Assembly: GCA_033816765.1 (NCBI GenBank)
Contig: CM066294.1
Coordinates: 2,046,001 to 2,110,000 of the forward strand
DNA from: Nothopassalora personata
Taxonomy: Eukaryota; Ascomycota; Dothideomycetes; Mycosphaerellales; Mycosphaerellaceae
Length of the DNA stretch: 64,000 bases
Direction: 5' to 3'
The notes below the pieces were generated by a model. The model was not told the DNA's origin. It worked only from the letters and a program-made list of their open reading frames with translations, and did no database searches. Made by a program: the position numbers and the translations under genes. Each line of letters starts with the position of its first letter. Positions within the stretch are counted from its first letter, which is position 1. Positions 40,917 through 52,190 of this stretch are shown one piece after another.

Positions 40917-43400
40917 ATGCGACTGAAGGACGCTGCCGCCGCGCTTGTGACGGCAACTACTTTCGCCCAATATGGAGCTATGGGTCTGGTCATCGTCACC
41001 AAGACCATCACGGAGACAGCCACTGCTCCATCCGGCGGCAAAGCCTGCCGGAGCACGCTCCTTCCTGGGAAGACCGACGGCTCCAAAGTTGAGTCAGAGC
41101 TCGCCACCAATATGCAGCCTGCTGAGGAGATGGTCATGGTACCAAGCACAAGCACAACCTGGACTACCACTACCACCATGGTGGGCTTGACAACGCTCAC
41201 CACTACCATCAATACAGTCAATGCTCGCAGCGCTATCATGTCGCTCGGTTGTGGATGCAAGATCAATGAAGAACACGGCTTCATTGATTGTCCTTCTGGA
41301 AACTCCTCGTTGTCCGGCTCATGTGGCTTCCCTGCAAGCTTCACCTCGACGAAGATATCTACTGACCGTGATGATGCCGCACACACCAACGCCATTGGCC
41401 AGTCCAATTCATTGGCTACCAAGCAGACCGCCAGGCGACCTGAAGCTCCGTCAACGAAGGAGCGGAGGGCCGCGCTTGAAGCGGGAGGCAAATCGAGGGG
41501 CTTCATTGATCTGTGTCCCTACCAGTATGGGAGTCGCTTCATGGTCAACAGCACTCCTGCTGACACCAGCGCCCCAACTTATAACTACCAGTTCAATCCT
41601 AGTCTGCTGAGCAAGCGTGGACCCTTCTCCATCGACGAATATGGTCAGCTCTTTGACGACTCTGGCCGTATGGGCACCTTCGACTCATACAGCAAGTTCC
41701 GCCTGCGCTCACCCGTGGCGTTCACTTACCCTTCGCCCGCCACGTGGTCTGCTTGCGGTGCTGGCAACACGCTTCTCTTTGGGAATACCGACCAGTTCTA
41801 TCAGTGCGGCAATGTGTCCTTTCCGGCAATCTGGAACAATATGCCACCTGGCTATACCGAAGTCTCGGCGCAAGAGGGTTATGGCCTCACGACTTGTGTC
41901 AAGGTCAAGCTTGTCTGGACTGAGGTATGTGGGACCGCTCGCACTCTGCTTCACGCAGGATCGTGGTTTTCAGCGTGTCCAAACGCGCTTCAAGGGCTCT
42001 ACTAACACTGCTCTGCTCTTTAGGTGCCCGAGTCGGAATTGAAGAAGCGGCAAGACTATCCATATCCTGGCGCGACGACCTGGCCTCCCACGGACTGTCC
42101 TCTACCAGTATGTCCTCCACAAAGAACTCGACTCGCCAAACGCGGTCTACAAGATGGTGTTATGGGCGACGGCATTCCGCATGTGGCCCATGGCTCAGCG
42201 ACAGCGACCTTCGCGTTCCGCCAGGAGGTAGAGACCGAAGCTCCAGGAGAAGATGGTTCTCCAGGATTTGTCTACACTGTTCCCGCTAGAACAATGGTTT
42301 TCAAGGAAGAGCCTGCCTACGTCACTGCAGCCGCGAAGAACGATAAGGGCCAAGATGATCTCCACATTGTGGCTCCAGTCCGCACGAAGACAACCGCAAA
42401 GTCGCTAGAGCTCCCACAACATCAACCTCCCACACCGAATCCATCTACAGATTTGCATGACCGCCCTCCTGGTCCCGCGGGCGTTGCTTCTCGAGGTGAG
42501 AAGCGTCAAGATAGTGGCTTCATTAATCTTCCGATTCGCACCGAGACCGACCTGAAGTCATTGATGATTCCAAGAGTCATGGACTCGGCATCGACGTCGA
42601 CTACGGACTTGCATGACCGGCCGCCGGATCCGACGGGTCTTCTTGTCCGTGATTGGCCTTCACCGGTCTTCCTCAATACGTATGCGATCAACGGTGCCAC
42701 TGTTGCGCAACAGTTCAACATAACCGACAGCCCTGGCACTGGGATCCCTGGCTTTACCTGGTGCTTTTCGAAGACATGGACGAATGAACCCGTCACTGTG
42801 ACGGAGGGCGCCTTTGCACTAGAACGTGTCATGACCTTTAGGGTCCAGGGCGAGGAAGGAGAGCCCACGACATTGTACGTCACGCACACCACCAGCCAGA
42901 CACTTTGGGCCCCCATTGTCACTCCCACGGGTCTGTTTGATCATCTGTATGCTGGAAACAGAAATTGGCCCAGTTGGGAGCCAGCACCAGCCCTAGAGCG
43001 TCGCCAGAATGCCGATCCTTGTCAGATGGAGTTCGGCTGTGGCACGGCCACGAGGACGTCCACCCACACCATATCAGCAGGCTACACAGTCATTCGTGAG
43101 ATGACGTACTCCTTCGACGCCAGAACCACGACCGAGGTGTTCTACGATGATCCCGAGCCAGGTGACGGCCCAGGCCCAACTCCACGAGAGATTTCAGATT
43201 CTCCACCGGTATCCAAACTCGAAGCCACTTACACGGTGACAGGCGTGTCAACGATCTATCCCACCAAGACTGCTCAAGTCTCTGGTGCTCCTCCGCCAAC
43301 CGGAGGTTCTACCAAGGTGATTGACACCAACGGCAGCAAGCAACTGATTGCAGCCACCATCGGCATGGCATTCTTTGCCGTGCTTGCATTCCTTCTGTAA
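40917..43400 (+). CDS. GPI-anchored wall protein with PIR-like module and multiple Kex2 sites
   Basis: Exons 40917-41924 and 42024-43400 encode 794 residues. The 99-nt intron starts GTATGT, has a CTACTAAC branch site and ends CTTTAG. An N-terminal signal peptide (MRLKDAAAALVTATTFAQYG) precedes a Thr-rich stretch with TTWTTTTTMVGLTTLTTTIN. Around residues 232-337, just after a Lys-Arg site, PFSIDEYGQLFDDSGRMGTF and FGNTDQFYQCG resemble the C-terminal module of PIR cell-wall proteins. Dibasic sites recur (TARRP, KERRA, LSKRG, LKKRQ, LAKRG, GEKRQ, LERRQ). Two related segments end TDLHDRPPGPAG and TDLHDRPPDPTG (about residues 480 and 530). The C-terminus (KQLIAATIGMAFFAVLAFLL) is a GPI signal. 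The protein should be processed in the Golgi and anchored in membrane or wall. Confidence 0.8.
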
Positions 43401-43955
43401 GATGGTTCGAAGGACGTCTGCTTACTTTCCAGAATGATGTCTTATGACTGAGCGGCCTTTCGGCGCTGTGTAACATAGCAAGAAGCGGTCCTTATGCGCT
43501 ATCAGGCTGGTCCTGGCAACTGATGGAATAGAGGGTTGATCAGCCTAAAGGGCTGGACGAGAGATTCATGCCTCGATTTGGGACATCGCAAGGTCGGCCA
43601 TGTTCTAGTAGATAGCCACGACACAAATCTTTTAGTGAGATTCTTCTCGATGGCTGGTGATGAAGTTCGTTGCCACTCCCAATCCCGTGTGAAATATCTA
43701 AAGCATACTCGGTCAAAAGGGTACAGTGCCGCCGGATGTATCAAGCATAACGCGACGCGCACTACCCTCGCGTGCGATTCTACAGCCTACGCTACGCGGC
43801 TGAGCGCCGGTAGTCGTAGCTACAGATTCATTATCGAGCAAAGGGTTTGGCGGAAATGGGTATTGTTACAAGCCTCTCTTGCTTTTGTTCTATGTGTAGT
43901 CATTCAGCCTCCTCAGAATGTAACGACTGGTTTCGACATTGACGTTGATGGCTCA
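43401..43955. other. Intergenic, no gene seen
   Basis: One 150-codon plus frame (43536-43988) is open but has no motif and overlaps the end of the membrane-protein relic; not called. Confidence 0.4.
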
Positions 43956-45973
43956 TCAAGATTCTCGCGCCACTGCAATGTTTACTAGACGTAGCGCCTC
44001 CTGCCCATCGATCTTGCCACCGGCCTCGCATCCGTTGTTGTCGGCGGTCGCCACCACGACCATGCCCACAGGTTCTTCAGGCTGCACATCTCCCAGCTGG
44101 ACCTTGACGTCCTTCAGCCTCCGCGTTATATCAACACCATCTTCTATCGCATTGTCCCTGTCCTCAACATAGGGATTGTGCCGGAGTGAGCTGACGAAGT
44201 CGTTCAAGAGCGTTGAACCTTTCACCGAGCGTCAAGGATGGCCGTTGTGATGCCTGCCGCAACGAGCAGTCAACATAGGACCGCTATGCAGGTTGTTCAA
44301 GGCTTATGGCACCGCAGCACGACCCTCATGTCCTCCGCTCGCCCAGTTGCGATGCTGGCGGTGTGGCTGACAGCCTTGGCGGGTAGATACACAAAATTAC
44401 CAGAGACTGCGAAGGGAGCAACGAGGGCAAGCCAGTTAAGTGTTTATGAGCTCCGTGAACCGGTATGGAAAGAGCTCGGAACTGACTGTACCAATAAGCG
44501 AGAAAGCTGCGTTAGGTATGAGGATCAATTGCTCAAGCGCAGTTAGCGAGCAACGTGTCCAGGCGTAATTGCATTCATGAACAAAATCTAGAACAGGCCT
44601 GTCATGAGCGAGAAGTAAGCAGGACCGGGGCAGTCCTGAGTGGCAGGTTACAAGCGATGCCATCGAGCACGGTTGTTGTGCATGGCCCGCTTGGGGTGCG
44701 CGATTCTCGTATTGCTGTCATGCTGCAATTGAATATTCCTCCATTGCACTTAACGATGCCCTTGATGGAAGTTGTCGTTCAATCACAATAGGCTTCGGTC
44801 TGACCCGGGACTCTCGACTGCTAACAAATCTTTCGTGGTGTGGTCACGGTGTACGAATTCGCATGTCGGCTGTACCGGCAAGACCTCGCTCGTCCTAATA
44901 TGTGAATACATTGGTGACGTTCCACAAGGTCATCTCGTGGTAGCCGCCGTAGGTCCGCACGTCGCAATCAGCGGACATATACGATGGCTCGACCTTAAAG
45001 GAGGAGTTGACGACTTCGTGATTGTCACCGACGGGTAAGTCGACAAGGGCGGAGTGCAAGGCGGCTGAGGCATCTCCCGATATGTTGTACCAGCCCTGTT
45101 TTCCGAAGTTCTGTTGGCTTTACTCGGTGGTTTGCATGTTCCAAGAGAAGGTGCAGCGCGGAACTATTGTTCGCACGGAGGCATAAAAGCCTTGTTACAC
45201 ACATCCTCATCAGAATGACTTCAAGAGCCTGGATCATAGATCTCTGTACGTTGGTATAGATATCTTGCGAGCCATTCTTTGAACTGGCGGGGCTTGCTAC
45301 AGCAGCGTAGAAGACAGAGCCCACAGATGTCGATAGAACATTCGTACCGGAAGCGCCCTCTATGATAGGCATCGAGTGATTGCGGTCGAGATAGTGGAAG
45401 ACGTTGGAGGTGTGGGGGAAGGATGGCTCCGAATAGACCACTCGCAGCGCAGACTGGCCTCCAAGGGGTGAAGGGCACCTGCAAGGCAAGCATGATCAGC
45501 ATAGTGAGTGGAAACACTCTTCGCCGATCTCCATAACACGTCTTCAGAATCAACGGCGGGAACAAGTTCAGGATTTTGAACTTCACAACCGCCAGAAAAG
45601 CTGAGCCGAGTGAGCCAGTCTCCAGAAGGTACTTTAGAAGGCCGATGGTAATGCCGCGCTCGAGCCGCCAGGTAGCGATCACGGCCATGAGCTGTCCCAT
45701 GACAGCAGCGAGTACATAGGAAATGCAGTTGGTCCCCTTGACAAATCAATTCTTGAAGCTGCTGGGATATCAATCGAATGTGGCGTGGCACTCACACACT
45801 TTGTTGCCTGAAGCAGCCATGCCTTTTGGATCATTGACCAAAGGCCTGTTATCGTTATGATATGCTAGAAATGCAAAGAAGAGGAAATATAGGGGTAGCA
45901 GTCCCGCCGCCAACGCCAGGCTGGCGCTGACCCAATTGTCCCGCGACCTTCGAGCTAGTTGCCCTTTGCACAT
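43956..45973 (-). pseudogene. Multi-pass fungal membrane protein relic
   Basis: Starting at the ATG at 45973, exon 1 reads WVSASLALAAGLLPLYFLFF (membrane segment 1). A GTGTGT...GTCAAG intron leads to GTNCISYVLAAVMGQLMAVI and LLKYLLETGSLGSAFLAVVK, then a probable intron and SPLGGQSALRVVYSEPS. Further on, SADCDVRTYGGYHEMTLWNV and CNGGIFNCSMTAIRES sit in other frames. The end is strong: DNAIEDGVDITRRLKDVKVQ, LGDVQPEEPVG and a stop at 43956. This N- to C-terminal order is that of a large uncharacterised ascomycete membrane-protein family, as I recall it. Roughly 44230-44780 has stops in every frame, so the gene is broken in the middle. Confidence 0.55.
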
Positions 45974-46782
45974 TGTATTCTATTCTTCTGCGGTCGGACA
46001 CTCTTCCAGAAAGCGTGTTCCTTCTTCACGGATTCCGCAGTTTGCACGTGGCTGGAGGATCCCAGCTGAGATGTCGGTCTGCGTCCCGAGGTCGTTCGTC
46101 TTGTAGTGAACGCCCGGGGGAATTTGCAAAGACATGGTTCAGACCGATGAAGCCGCAACGTGAAGAGTTGACTTCCTATCATCATATAATGTCGGGTGTG
46201 GTGATTTGCACTGCCGAGATTCCCTGCGATGCGAGGTCGTACAGTGGCACTGCTGCGGCTGAGCTTGTGCTCGAAGCTTGACCTGTCTTGTTTTGCGGAC
46301 GCAACAGCAGACGCTGCGGTAGTTGCTGTATAGTTCGCCCGATATATCATGTTGTCGCCTCCAGACATCAGTTTGATGGACGCCAATCGGTCGATCCTGC
46401 CATAATTTTGGCTGTGGCCGCCAGTTGCACAGCAGTCTGCGCGTTTCAGCTCAGCTTAAGCTACACGTTCCGGTATTCTTAGTATGTTCTGCTGGTGCAA
46501 CACTTGTGTGGCCAAGCTTGATCGGCCGCGCGAGGCTTCGCCATTTTCCGCCAGCAAGGCTGAAGGTGCCCGCACTTGGGCGTGATCAACAAGTGCACTT
46601 GCCCTCACGTCTAAGCTGGTATCTATTACAGCAATGCAATGACAAGACCAAAGATCTGCTGAAACGGTCTCTGCGGCTTTTCACGGCGACAAGTGCTTCG
46701 CGCCGACGAGCTGGCGTCCTGTCGTGCTGCGGACATCTTCAACCACATTCCTTGGATATGTGTATTGTTCTCTTCGCCTCGC
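45974..46782. other. Intergenic, no gene seen
   Basis: Upstream flank of the membrane-protein relic and 3' flank of the gene at 46783. Frames on both strands overlap and lack motifs. Confidence 0.4.
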
Positions 46783-47321
46783 CTATCCACCGATCCTGCC
46801 ATATCCTCTACCTTCTCTCAATCTCTCCACATACGGCTTGATGATGGCCCATGCCAATAGACCCACGGTAGCGGCAATGAAACCCAGCACCACAATCTCA
46901 TCTTTCGTGCTGTCTCTCTGGAAGCATGTCGCAAATACATCCTTCTCGACATCCGCATCTTGGCAGATCGGTAGATTGTATGACAAGCAGAACTGCTTGT
47001 TGCAGTCGTTGCAGGTACGTTTAGTACCCTTAGCTGGGGCGCGGGTCTCGAAGAGGGGTTTATCGTTGCGAGGCTTGAGGCTTGGTTGGGAGGGGTCACT
47101 GAAGAAGGTGTTGTTCTTCAGAGATGACGAGGGTCTGTCGAGAGGGATTATGGTGCTATTCGTGAAGCAGGTACATTTGCAGAAGGTGGTGGGTGCTATT
47201 TAGTGGTCAGCCGGGAGACAGGACACGTCGTAGAGTCGATGAACGTACTGGCTGCCAGCGTGGAGGACAGGAAAGTGAGAAACAGAAGAGCATATCGCCA
47301 AATCTGCGTATGGCGCGCCAT
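46783..47321 (-). CDS. Conserved fungal type I membrane protein with Cys-rich lumenal domain
   Basis: Exons 47249-47321 and 46783-47195 encode 161 residues. The 53-nt intron starts GTACGT, has a GCTGACC branch site and ends AAATAG. A signal peptide (MARHTQIWRYALLFLTFLSS) is followed by PTTFCKCTCFTNSTIIPLD, a polar stretch, and TCNDCNKQFCLSYNLPICQ. A second Cys block (VFATCFQRDSTKDEIVV) and one transmembrane segment (LGFIAATVGLLAWAIIKPYV) follow, with a short basic Gly-rich cytosolic tail. Nine or more cysteines in CxC and CxxC spacings suggest disulfide bonding or metal binding. I recall similar uncharacterised proteins across ascomycetes. It is intact, unlike its neighbours. Confidence 0.82.
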
Positions 47322-49136
47322 CTTCGCTATCTCATGCCTCGAGAATGGCGAGTAAAGTGGACGACGCGCATGTGCAAGTGATTCAGATGAGACCAGAGCA
47401 GGGTTCCTCGGCTCAGCCCGAAAGTTGTGCAGGTGCATCCTTCTTCACGCCGACATTGATTTTGACAATGAATCAATGATCTTGTAGGCATTGAATAGCG
47501 CCTTAGCATCGCATACTACCACTGTCGCGACAAAAGCTACAGAGGGAGTAGGACTCTATAAGTTAAGGTTAGAGCGCTTATACTTTCTAGGCGTCTCTAA
47601 TATATTATATACTAGTATCTTTTAGTAGAGCTAGTCTTAGATTGTAGTCTTAAAGTTTCCTTGCGCTTGACGTGTTCATGCGATAGGAAATGTCTCCGGC
47701 AGCATCCACACAGGTCGGCTTCACGTATGCCGCCGCTAAAGTTGCCGACCAGCAGAAGGTTTCAATTACGTGGAAGATGAACTGTTGCAAATCCTGCTCC
47801 GCGAGAAGAATGAAATGGAGCGTAGACACGGCCTTGAACTGCAGGGAAAGCAGCGGCAAGTTGAAGAATTTCAAGACCGCTATGACGAGCCTTGGGACAA
47901 GTATGAGGGGCCTGGAGTGGACCAATGAGGAATATTTGACGCATAGATGGGTACACTCGAGGGTTTTGGAGCAGGTCCGTAAGTACGAGTAGTAGGGAAA
48001 GCGTGATGAGTAATCCTTCAGGTTGCCAGTGTCTTCGGAATTGCCGATGGTATGGTGATCTTTGCTGTCATAGCTATGCGCGAGCGTCTGGAACATCCTC
48101 TGCGTGCCAATGCCGTAGTACTGACGGCGAGCAAAAGAGAGCGATCGGCAGAAGCGAAAGCGAGCAGATGCGAAGGATGTCTGGGCAGATCAGTTCTGGC
48201 GAGCCCAAAGGGCTCGCACACATACAGGCGAGGAGTTTTAGTTACCCATTGCCGCATTAGTCGGATCGAGTCGAGTCTCTGAAGCGCGGATCTTTGTGCA
48301 ATACAGGTTCGAGCACGCCGAATACAAGCTGCTGACACACTCGGACCCACGGCAGCATCACTCGCCCTTGGCAAGATCCCAGCGCCACAGACTATATGCG
48401 AGTCTGGTTCGAGCACACTTGATACAACCGGACTCGGATCATGTAACGCTGTTCACGGCCAAAGTCGATGAGTCCACCCAAGAGATCCGCCGACACTGCC
48501 TGCAGAGCGCATACCCTGGATCTACTGTGGTCCGTGATGTAGCGCAGTACTCATGCGAACTTCGAGTAAAAGCAGAGATATCCTTTCAAGGTGGCTGCAG
48601 TTCTCGGACGGCAGTGATGTGGCCTCTTGAGCAGCGCGATGCTGCGGCTGCTTCAGGAATGTTGTCCTGTCGCAGATGTTAGTACAAGATGAGTGCAGGT
48701 CGGAGCGCAATTTTTCTTACCCATGTCCGTCAGGTGGCAGCAAAAGGATGCTTGCGTCGTGGTTGCTTTAGTGCCGGGGGTTGTCGACTGGGATGAAGTT
48801 GGGAGAAATCTTGATTTGAGCTGCGTACTGAAAGGGGAGGGAGAAGAGTGCGTGATCAAAGATCACGATGATGCCACTTGCATGGTAGTAGAGCGGCGCG
48901 TAAACAGTAGCTCGCGGGCGCTGTCAACATCGGCATATGATCATGAAGCGTCCGTGCGCTGCACTCCATAACGAAGTATTGCCTCGCACAACTCAGCGTT
49001 CTTGCTCTCACTATCAACACCTCAGTCTCGTCATAATCACTACAGATGTAAGTTGTCACCACCGCAAGTCATTACACACGACACAGCGCTAGCACGGTCA
49101 ACCATCAGCAAGAATCCCAACACTAATGCGGACTTG
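47322..49136. other. Long region without a convincing gene; short AT-rich block
   Basis: At 47520-47650 there is a TA-rich RIP-like block. From 47760 to 47930 a plus frame has no ATG but reads VEDELLQILLREKNEMERRH, a clear coiled-coil relic that stops at once. Around 48650-48960 both strands are open. On the minus strand a GTAAGA...TACTAAC...GACAG intron pattern (48676-48728) joins open pieces such as VYAPLYYHASGIIVIFDHAL, but a TAA interrupts them. It may be another broken gene. Nothing is firm enough to call. Confidence 0.35.
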
Positions 49137-49847
49137 AACACTGCTTCAAGCGCCAGAATCCACCTCCTCCAGCTCGCTGCCGAGCTGCGACTCGAGATAT
49201 ATGAACACGCCGTGACCACGATACACTGGGATCCCAATCAATTCAATCGCAACACCATCCCGCCACCAAGACTCCTTCAGGTGTGCAAGCCTCCAAGGCA
49301 AGAGGCTGCTCCAGTGTACGAGACAGCATCGGAACGTGCGCGCAAGTGTGCGCGTGAGACATCGATGCGAAAGTGCAGAATCTGGTAGATGAGTGGAAGA
49401 ACAGGGGCGGACTTGCCACTGCCTCCAACAAGACATGCCATTTCATGAAGCTACCCACCTGAGCTGCGCCTCATCACCTACGAGCTTACCATGACCGGAC
49501 CTCGCTTTGCAGTTGACTTCGACCCGACCACGATATCACCACAAGCACTTCTGCAGAGCAGCAAATTCATCCGCAACGAGGCGATTCCATCGTGCGTCCA
49601 GCGGAATGAGCTGGCTCAGTCGGAGGCAAACAGAATGGTCCAGATGGAGGCGAAAGAATGGGATATCTTGCCTCTTTTTGGTTGCAACGTCGATTTCAGC
49701 CTGGACGACACAGGGGCTATCGCGGCATCTTTGGAAAGTCTCATCGTGATCCGGAGCAGGCCATTGTCGATCATAAGAACGCCGTGCGACAGTAAGTTCC
49801 GCGTGGATCGTCTGGCCACACTTAGCGTGAAATGGCCGAAGGTATGA
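49137..49847 (+). pseudogene. Relic with two tandem F-box-like / ELRL modules
   Basis: The plus frame reads IHLLQLAAELRLEIYEHAVT and PPPRLLQVCKPPRQEAAPVY, then TAG at 49387-49389. In the same frame, after a second stop, it reads YPPELRLITYELTMTGPRF, ISPQALLQSSKFIRNEAIPS and ends at 49847. The two halves repeat the same order (P/A-ELRL-x-x-Y, then LLQ-x-x-K-x-x-R-x-E-A). This module is also in the intact gene at 54421-54930. Such short PPELRLxIY proteins are common in fungi and often annotated as F-box-like. The two in-frame stops between modules mean either a dead gene or two dead genes in tandem. Confidence 0.5.
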
Positions 49848-51095
49848 GACCTGACAGTGAAATACTACGATGACTATGGCCGGCAAGGGAAGCAGGAAAC
49901 TCAACAGGATGCCTTCAAGATTTTCCTGCTGTTATCTGCCCAGGAGAGAAATCATGAGCTCCTAAGAACTGGTAGCCTAAATGCTACAGCGAGACCGTAG
50001 CATGAGTCGGGAGCCAATCAGGGTTCCGCTTGTGCAAAGCGTGAGATGAAGTGCCTTGCGGTCTGTCTACCTATATGATATGAATATCAGCGATACCTCA
50101 AGCTCGAACAACGAACTGTGCTCATGCGTGTTGCTCTCCCGGATCGGGCGTTGAGAACCTCCATGGGGAGTTTGCAGAGGCGAGCTGAGTAAGACCGACC
50201 ACGAGGATGACTGCCATAGCACAGCATATAAGACCAACTGCTTTCTCTTTGACGCCTTCAATACCGGTGTGGAGGTGCGGCCTGGTCCGGCGGAGAATGC
50301 GATTTCCAACGCACAAAGTCCGCGAGCAGGGCATCAAAATCAAGCTGTGATTGTCGTGCAATGCCTTGATCCGTCTCCTGGTCTGTACGCTCGTACAGTA
50401 CGTGTAATCTGATGACCAATCGTTGGCGGATGCTCCGGCTGAAGCCCTAAGCCGGTTGCAGTCATCGTGCTGCCGGACAATGCATTGCCACAGAGATCGA
50501 GATAGTATCATCAATGCGATGTAGGCGAAGGGAGATGATACGTGTGGTGCTGGAAGGTAATGGTGGTTGAGATGTGATTGTGAGGACTGTGCGCTTCCCC
50601 AGTCTTGCCTTTTAGCTCATGCAACACGGGCCGCACCGGCATGACGCGACAAGGGTGGCTGGCGACTGCGGGCAGCATAAATCGAGGCCAGGCCGCATCG
50701 CCGACTTCTTTGTAAGGACTTACATAACTTGAGCTATTCGGACTGATCGAGCGTCGCAGCAGCGGTACGTTTCCCCCATCATGCGAGCATCGCGCAACAA
50801 CACGATGGCGACCACGACGTCGTATTCAACGCGACTGAGCGATGCGATGGCGTTGTACATTACTGACGGACGACACAGCAGAACCTCACCGCCGCGACGA
50901 CTACGGCACAATCGAACCCGAGCGCATCCGGATCGAAGAGAAGGTTATCGCTGAGGAAGCACTGAGACTTGACCGTTGGACTGGGGCCGCATACCACACG
51001 ACTCGGTGGACATCAGAGGGGCTTTCCATCGGGAGAACAACCACCACTACCGGCCAGAAGCAAGGAAGGAAGCTCTGCTCGGGCGACTACTCATC
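49848..51095. other. Intergenic; likely 5' part of the bZIP gene at its right end
   Basis: Apart from the tentative minus-strand gene at 50122-50511, nothing is clear. From about 50800 to 51095 plus-strand frames probably contain additional 5' exons of the KapC-type gene, because the frame leading into its first called exon is open back to 50973 without an ATG. Confidence 0.4.
50122..50511 (-). CDS. Possible small tail-anchored protein
   Basis: A single frame of 129 residues from the ATG at 50511. The only feature is a hydrophobic stretch (AVGLICCAMAVILVVGLTQL) near the C-terminus. The N-terminal part has several Cys and Arg but no recognisable domain. There is no independent support, so confidence is low. 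Confidence 0.2.
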   Translation of the reverse strand: MILSRSLWQCIVRQHDDCNRLRASAGASANDWSSDYTYCTSVQTRRRIKALHDNHSLILMPCSRTLCVGNRILRRTRPHLHTGIEGVKEKAVGLICCAMAVILVVGLTQLASANSPWRFSTPDPGEQHA

Positions 51096-52190
51096 ATGCA
51101 ACACGCTCGTGCTCAGGTAAGCCAGTGTTCCTCCCATCCCACGTCTTGGGTAGCCTGTTCGCAAGAACACAACCTCGTGACATGCCCTTGCTATTGGGAG
51201 TAATGCTGACTGTACCTTTTCACTAGCAAGCGGACGTTGAAATGAGTAAGTGCTCGCATAACTAGACCCGGTCGCGCTCTACAGATGCGTGGGCATTCTT
51301 TGCAATGCTGACTGTCTCCCCGTTAGGCTTACGGGAACAACTCGCACTCAGCGAAGCCACTGGCTCTGCACCACCTCCGTATCCTCCAGCACCAGTACGC
51401 TCAGGACATGTCGATCATCCGTACCCACAGTCAGACTCGCAGAGCCCTCACGATCACCACCTCGGCCCGAGTGTTACTGGACAGCAGGTTGCGTATGCTA
51501 TGAGCGGAGGTGAGAATCCGGACGATGGTCTCAGTCCCGAGGCACGGAAGGGCAAGCGAGAACTGTCAACCAGCAAGAGAGCGGCACAGAATCGGGCAGC
51601 TCAGGTATGTCGCAGCGTGTCACCAGAATGTGGCACCATAATGACTGTCTTGCAGCGGGCGTTTCGACAGCGTAAGGAAGGCTACATCAAAAAGCTTGAA
51701 GAACAGGTCAAGGACTATCAGACCATGGAGGTAAGCCATAGCATCCGCTAAAGCACTGAGAGCCTCTAGCTAACCAAATGCGCAGCAAAACTACAAGGCA
51801 CTCCAGAACGAGAACTACCAACTGCGCGAGTACATCCTTAACCTTCAATCACGCCTGCTCGAGAATCAGTCCGACTTCCCACCCGCACCTTCACATATCA
51901 ACCTGTCGGCTGGCCCGCCACCACCTGCGAGTCAAGCGGCAGAGTCCTCGTATGCTGCGGACCAGCAGATGCACCGTGACATGGATGCACGACCTCCACC
52001 TCCAGCGCCAGTGGTAGCACGCGAGGACCCCAGCCAACACGACGGTCTGAGCCAGCTACAAGCAGCAGCCGCTTCCGCTCAGCATGAGGCACGGCCGCAA
52101 GCGTCGCCATACGGTCTTGGAAACGATTATCCGCAACAACGCCCGGACAGCGCGACACCTGCGAATCAAGACACAAAGCCAGCGTCTTAG
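51096..52190 (+). CDS. kapC: bZIP transcription factor, KapC-type
   Basis: Five exons (51096-51116, 51227-51245, 51327-51604, 51656-51730, 51786-52190) encode at least 265 residues. All introns have GT...AG ends and keep phase; exon 2 is a 19-nt microexon giving QADVEM. The bZIP is split by an intron: SKRAAQNRAAQ (residues 96-106) joins RAFRQRKEGYIKKLEEQVKD, then QNYKALQNENYQLREYILNL and QSRLLE. The basic region N-x3-AQ-x2-FR matches the fungal AP-1-like class and the whole segment is close to Aspergillus kapC as I know it. The tail is Pro/Ala/Gln-rich with YPQQRPDSATPA. The ATG at 51096 is the last possible start; an upstream exon probably adds the real N-terminus because the frame is open back to 50973. 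Confidence 0.85.

Noticed and set aside
43536..43988. 150-codon plus-strand frame
   Set aside because: No motif; its end overlaps the better supported C-terminus of the membrane-protein relic on the other strand.
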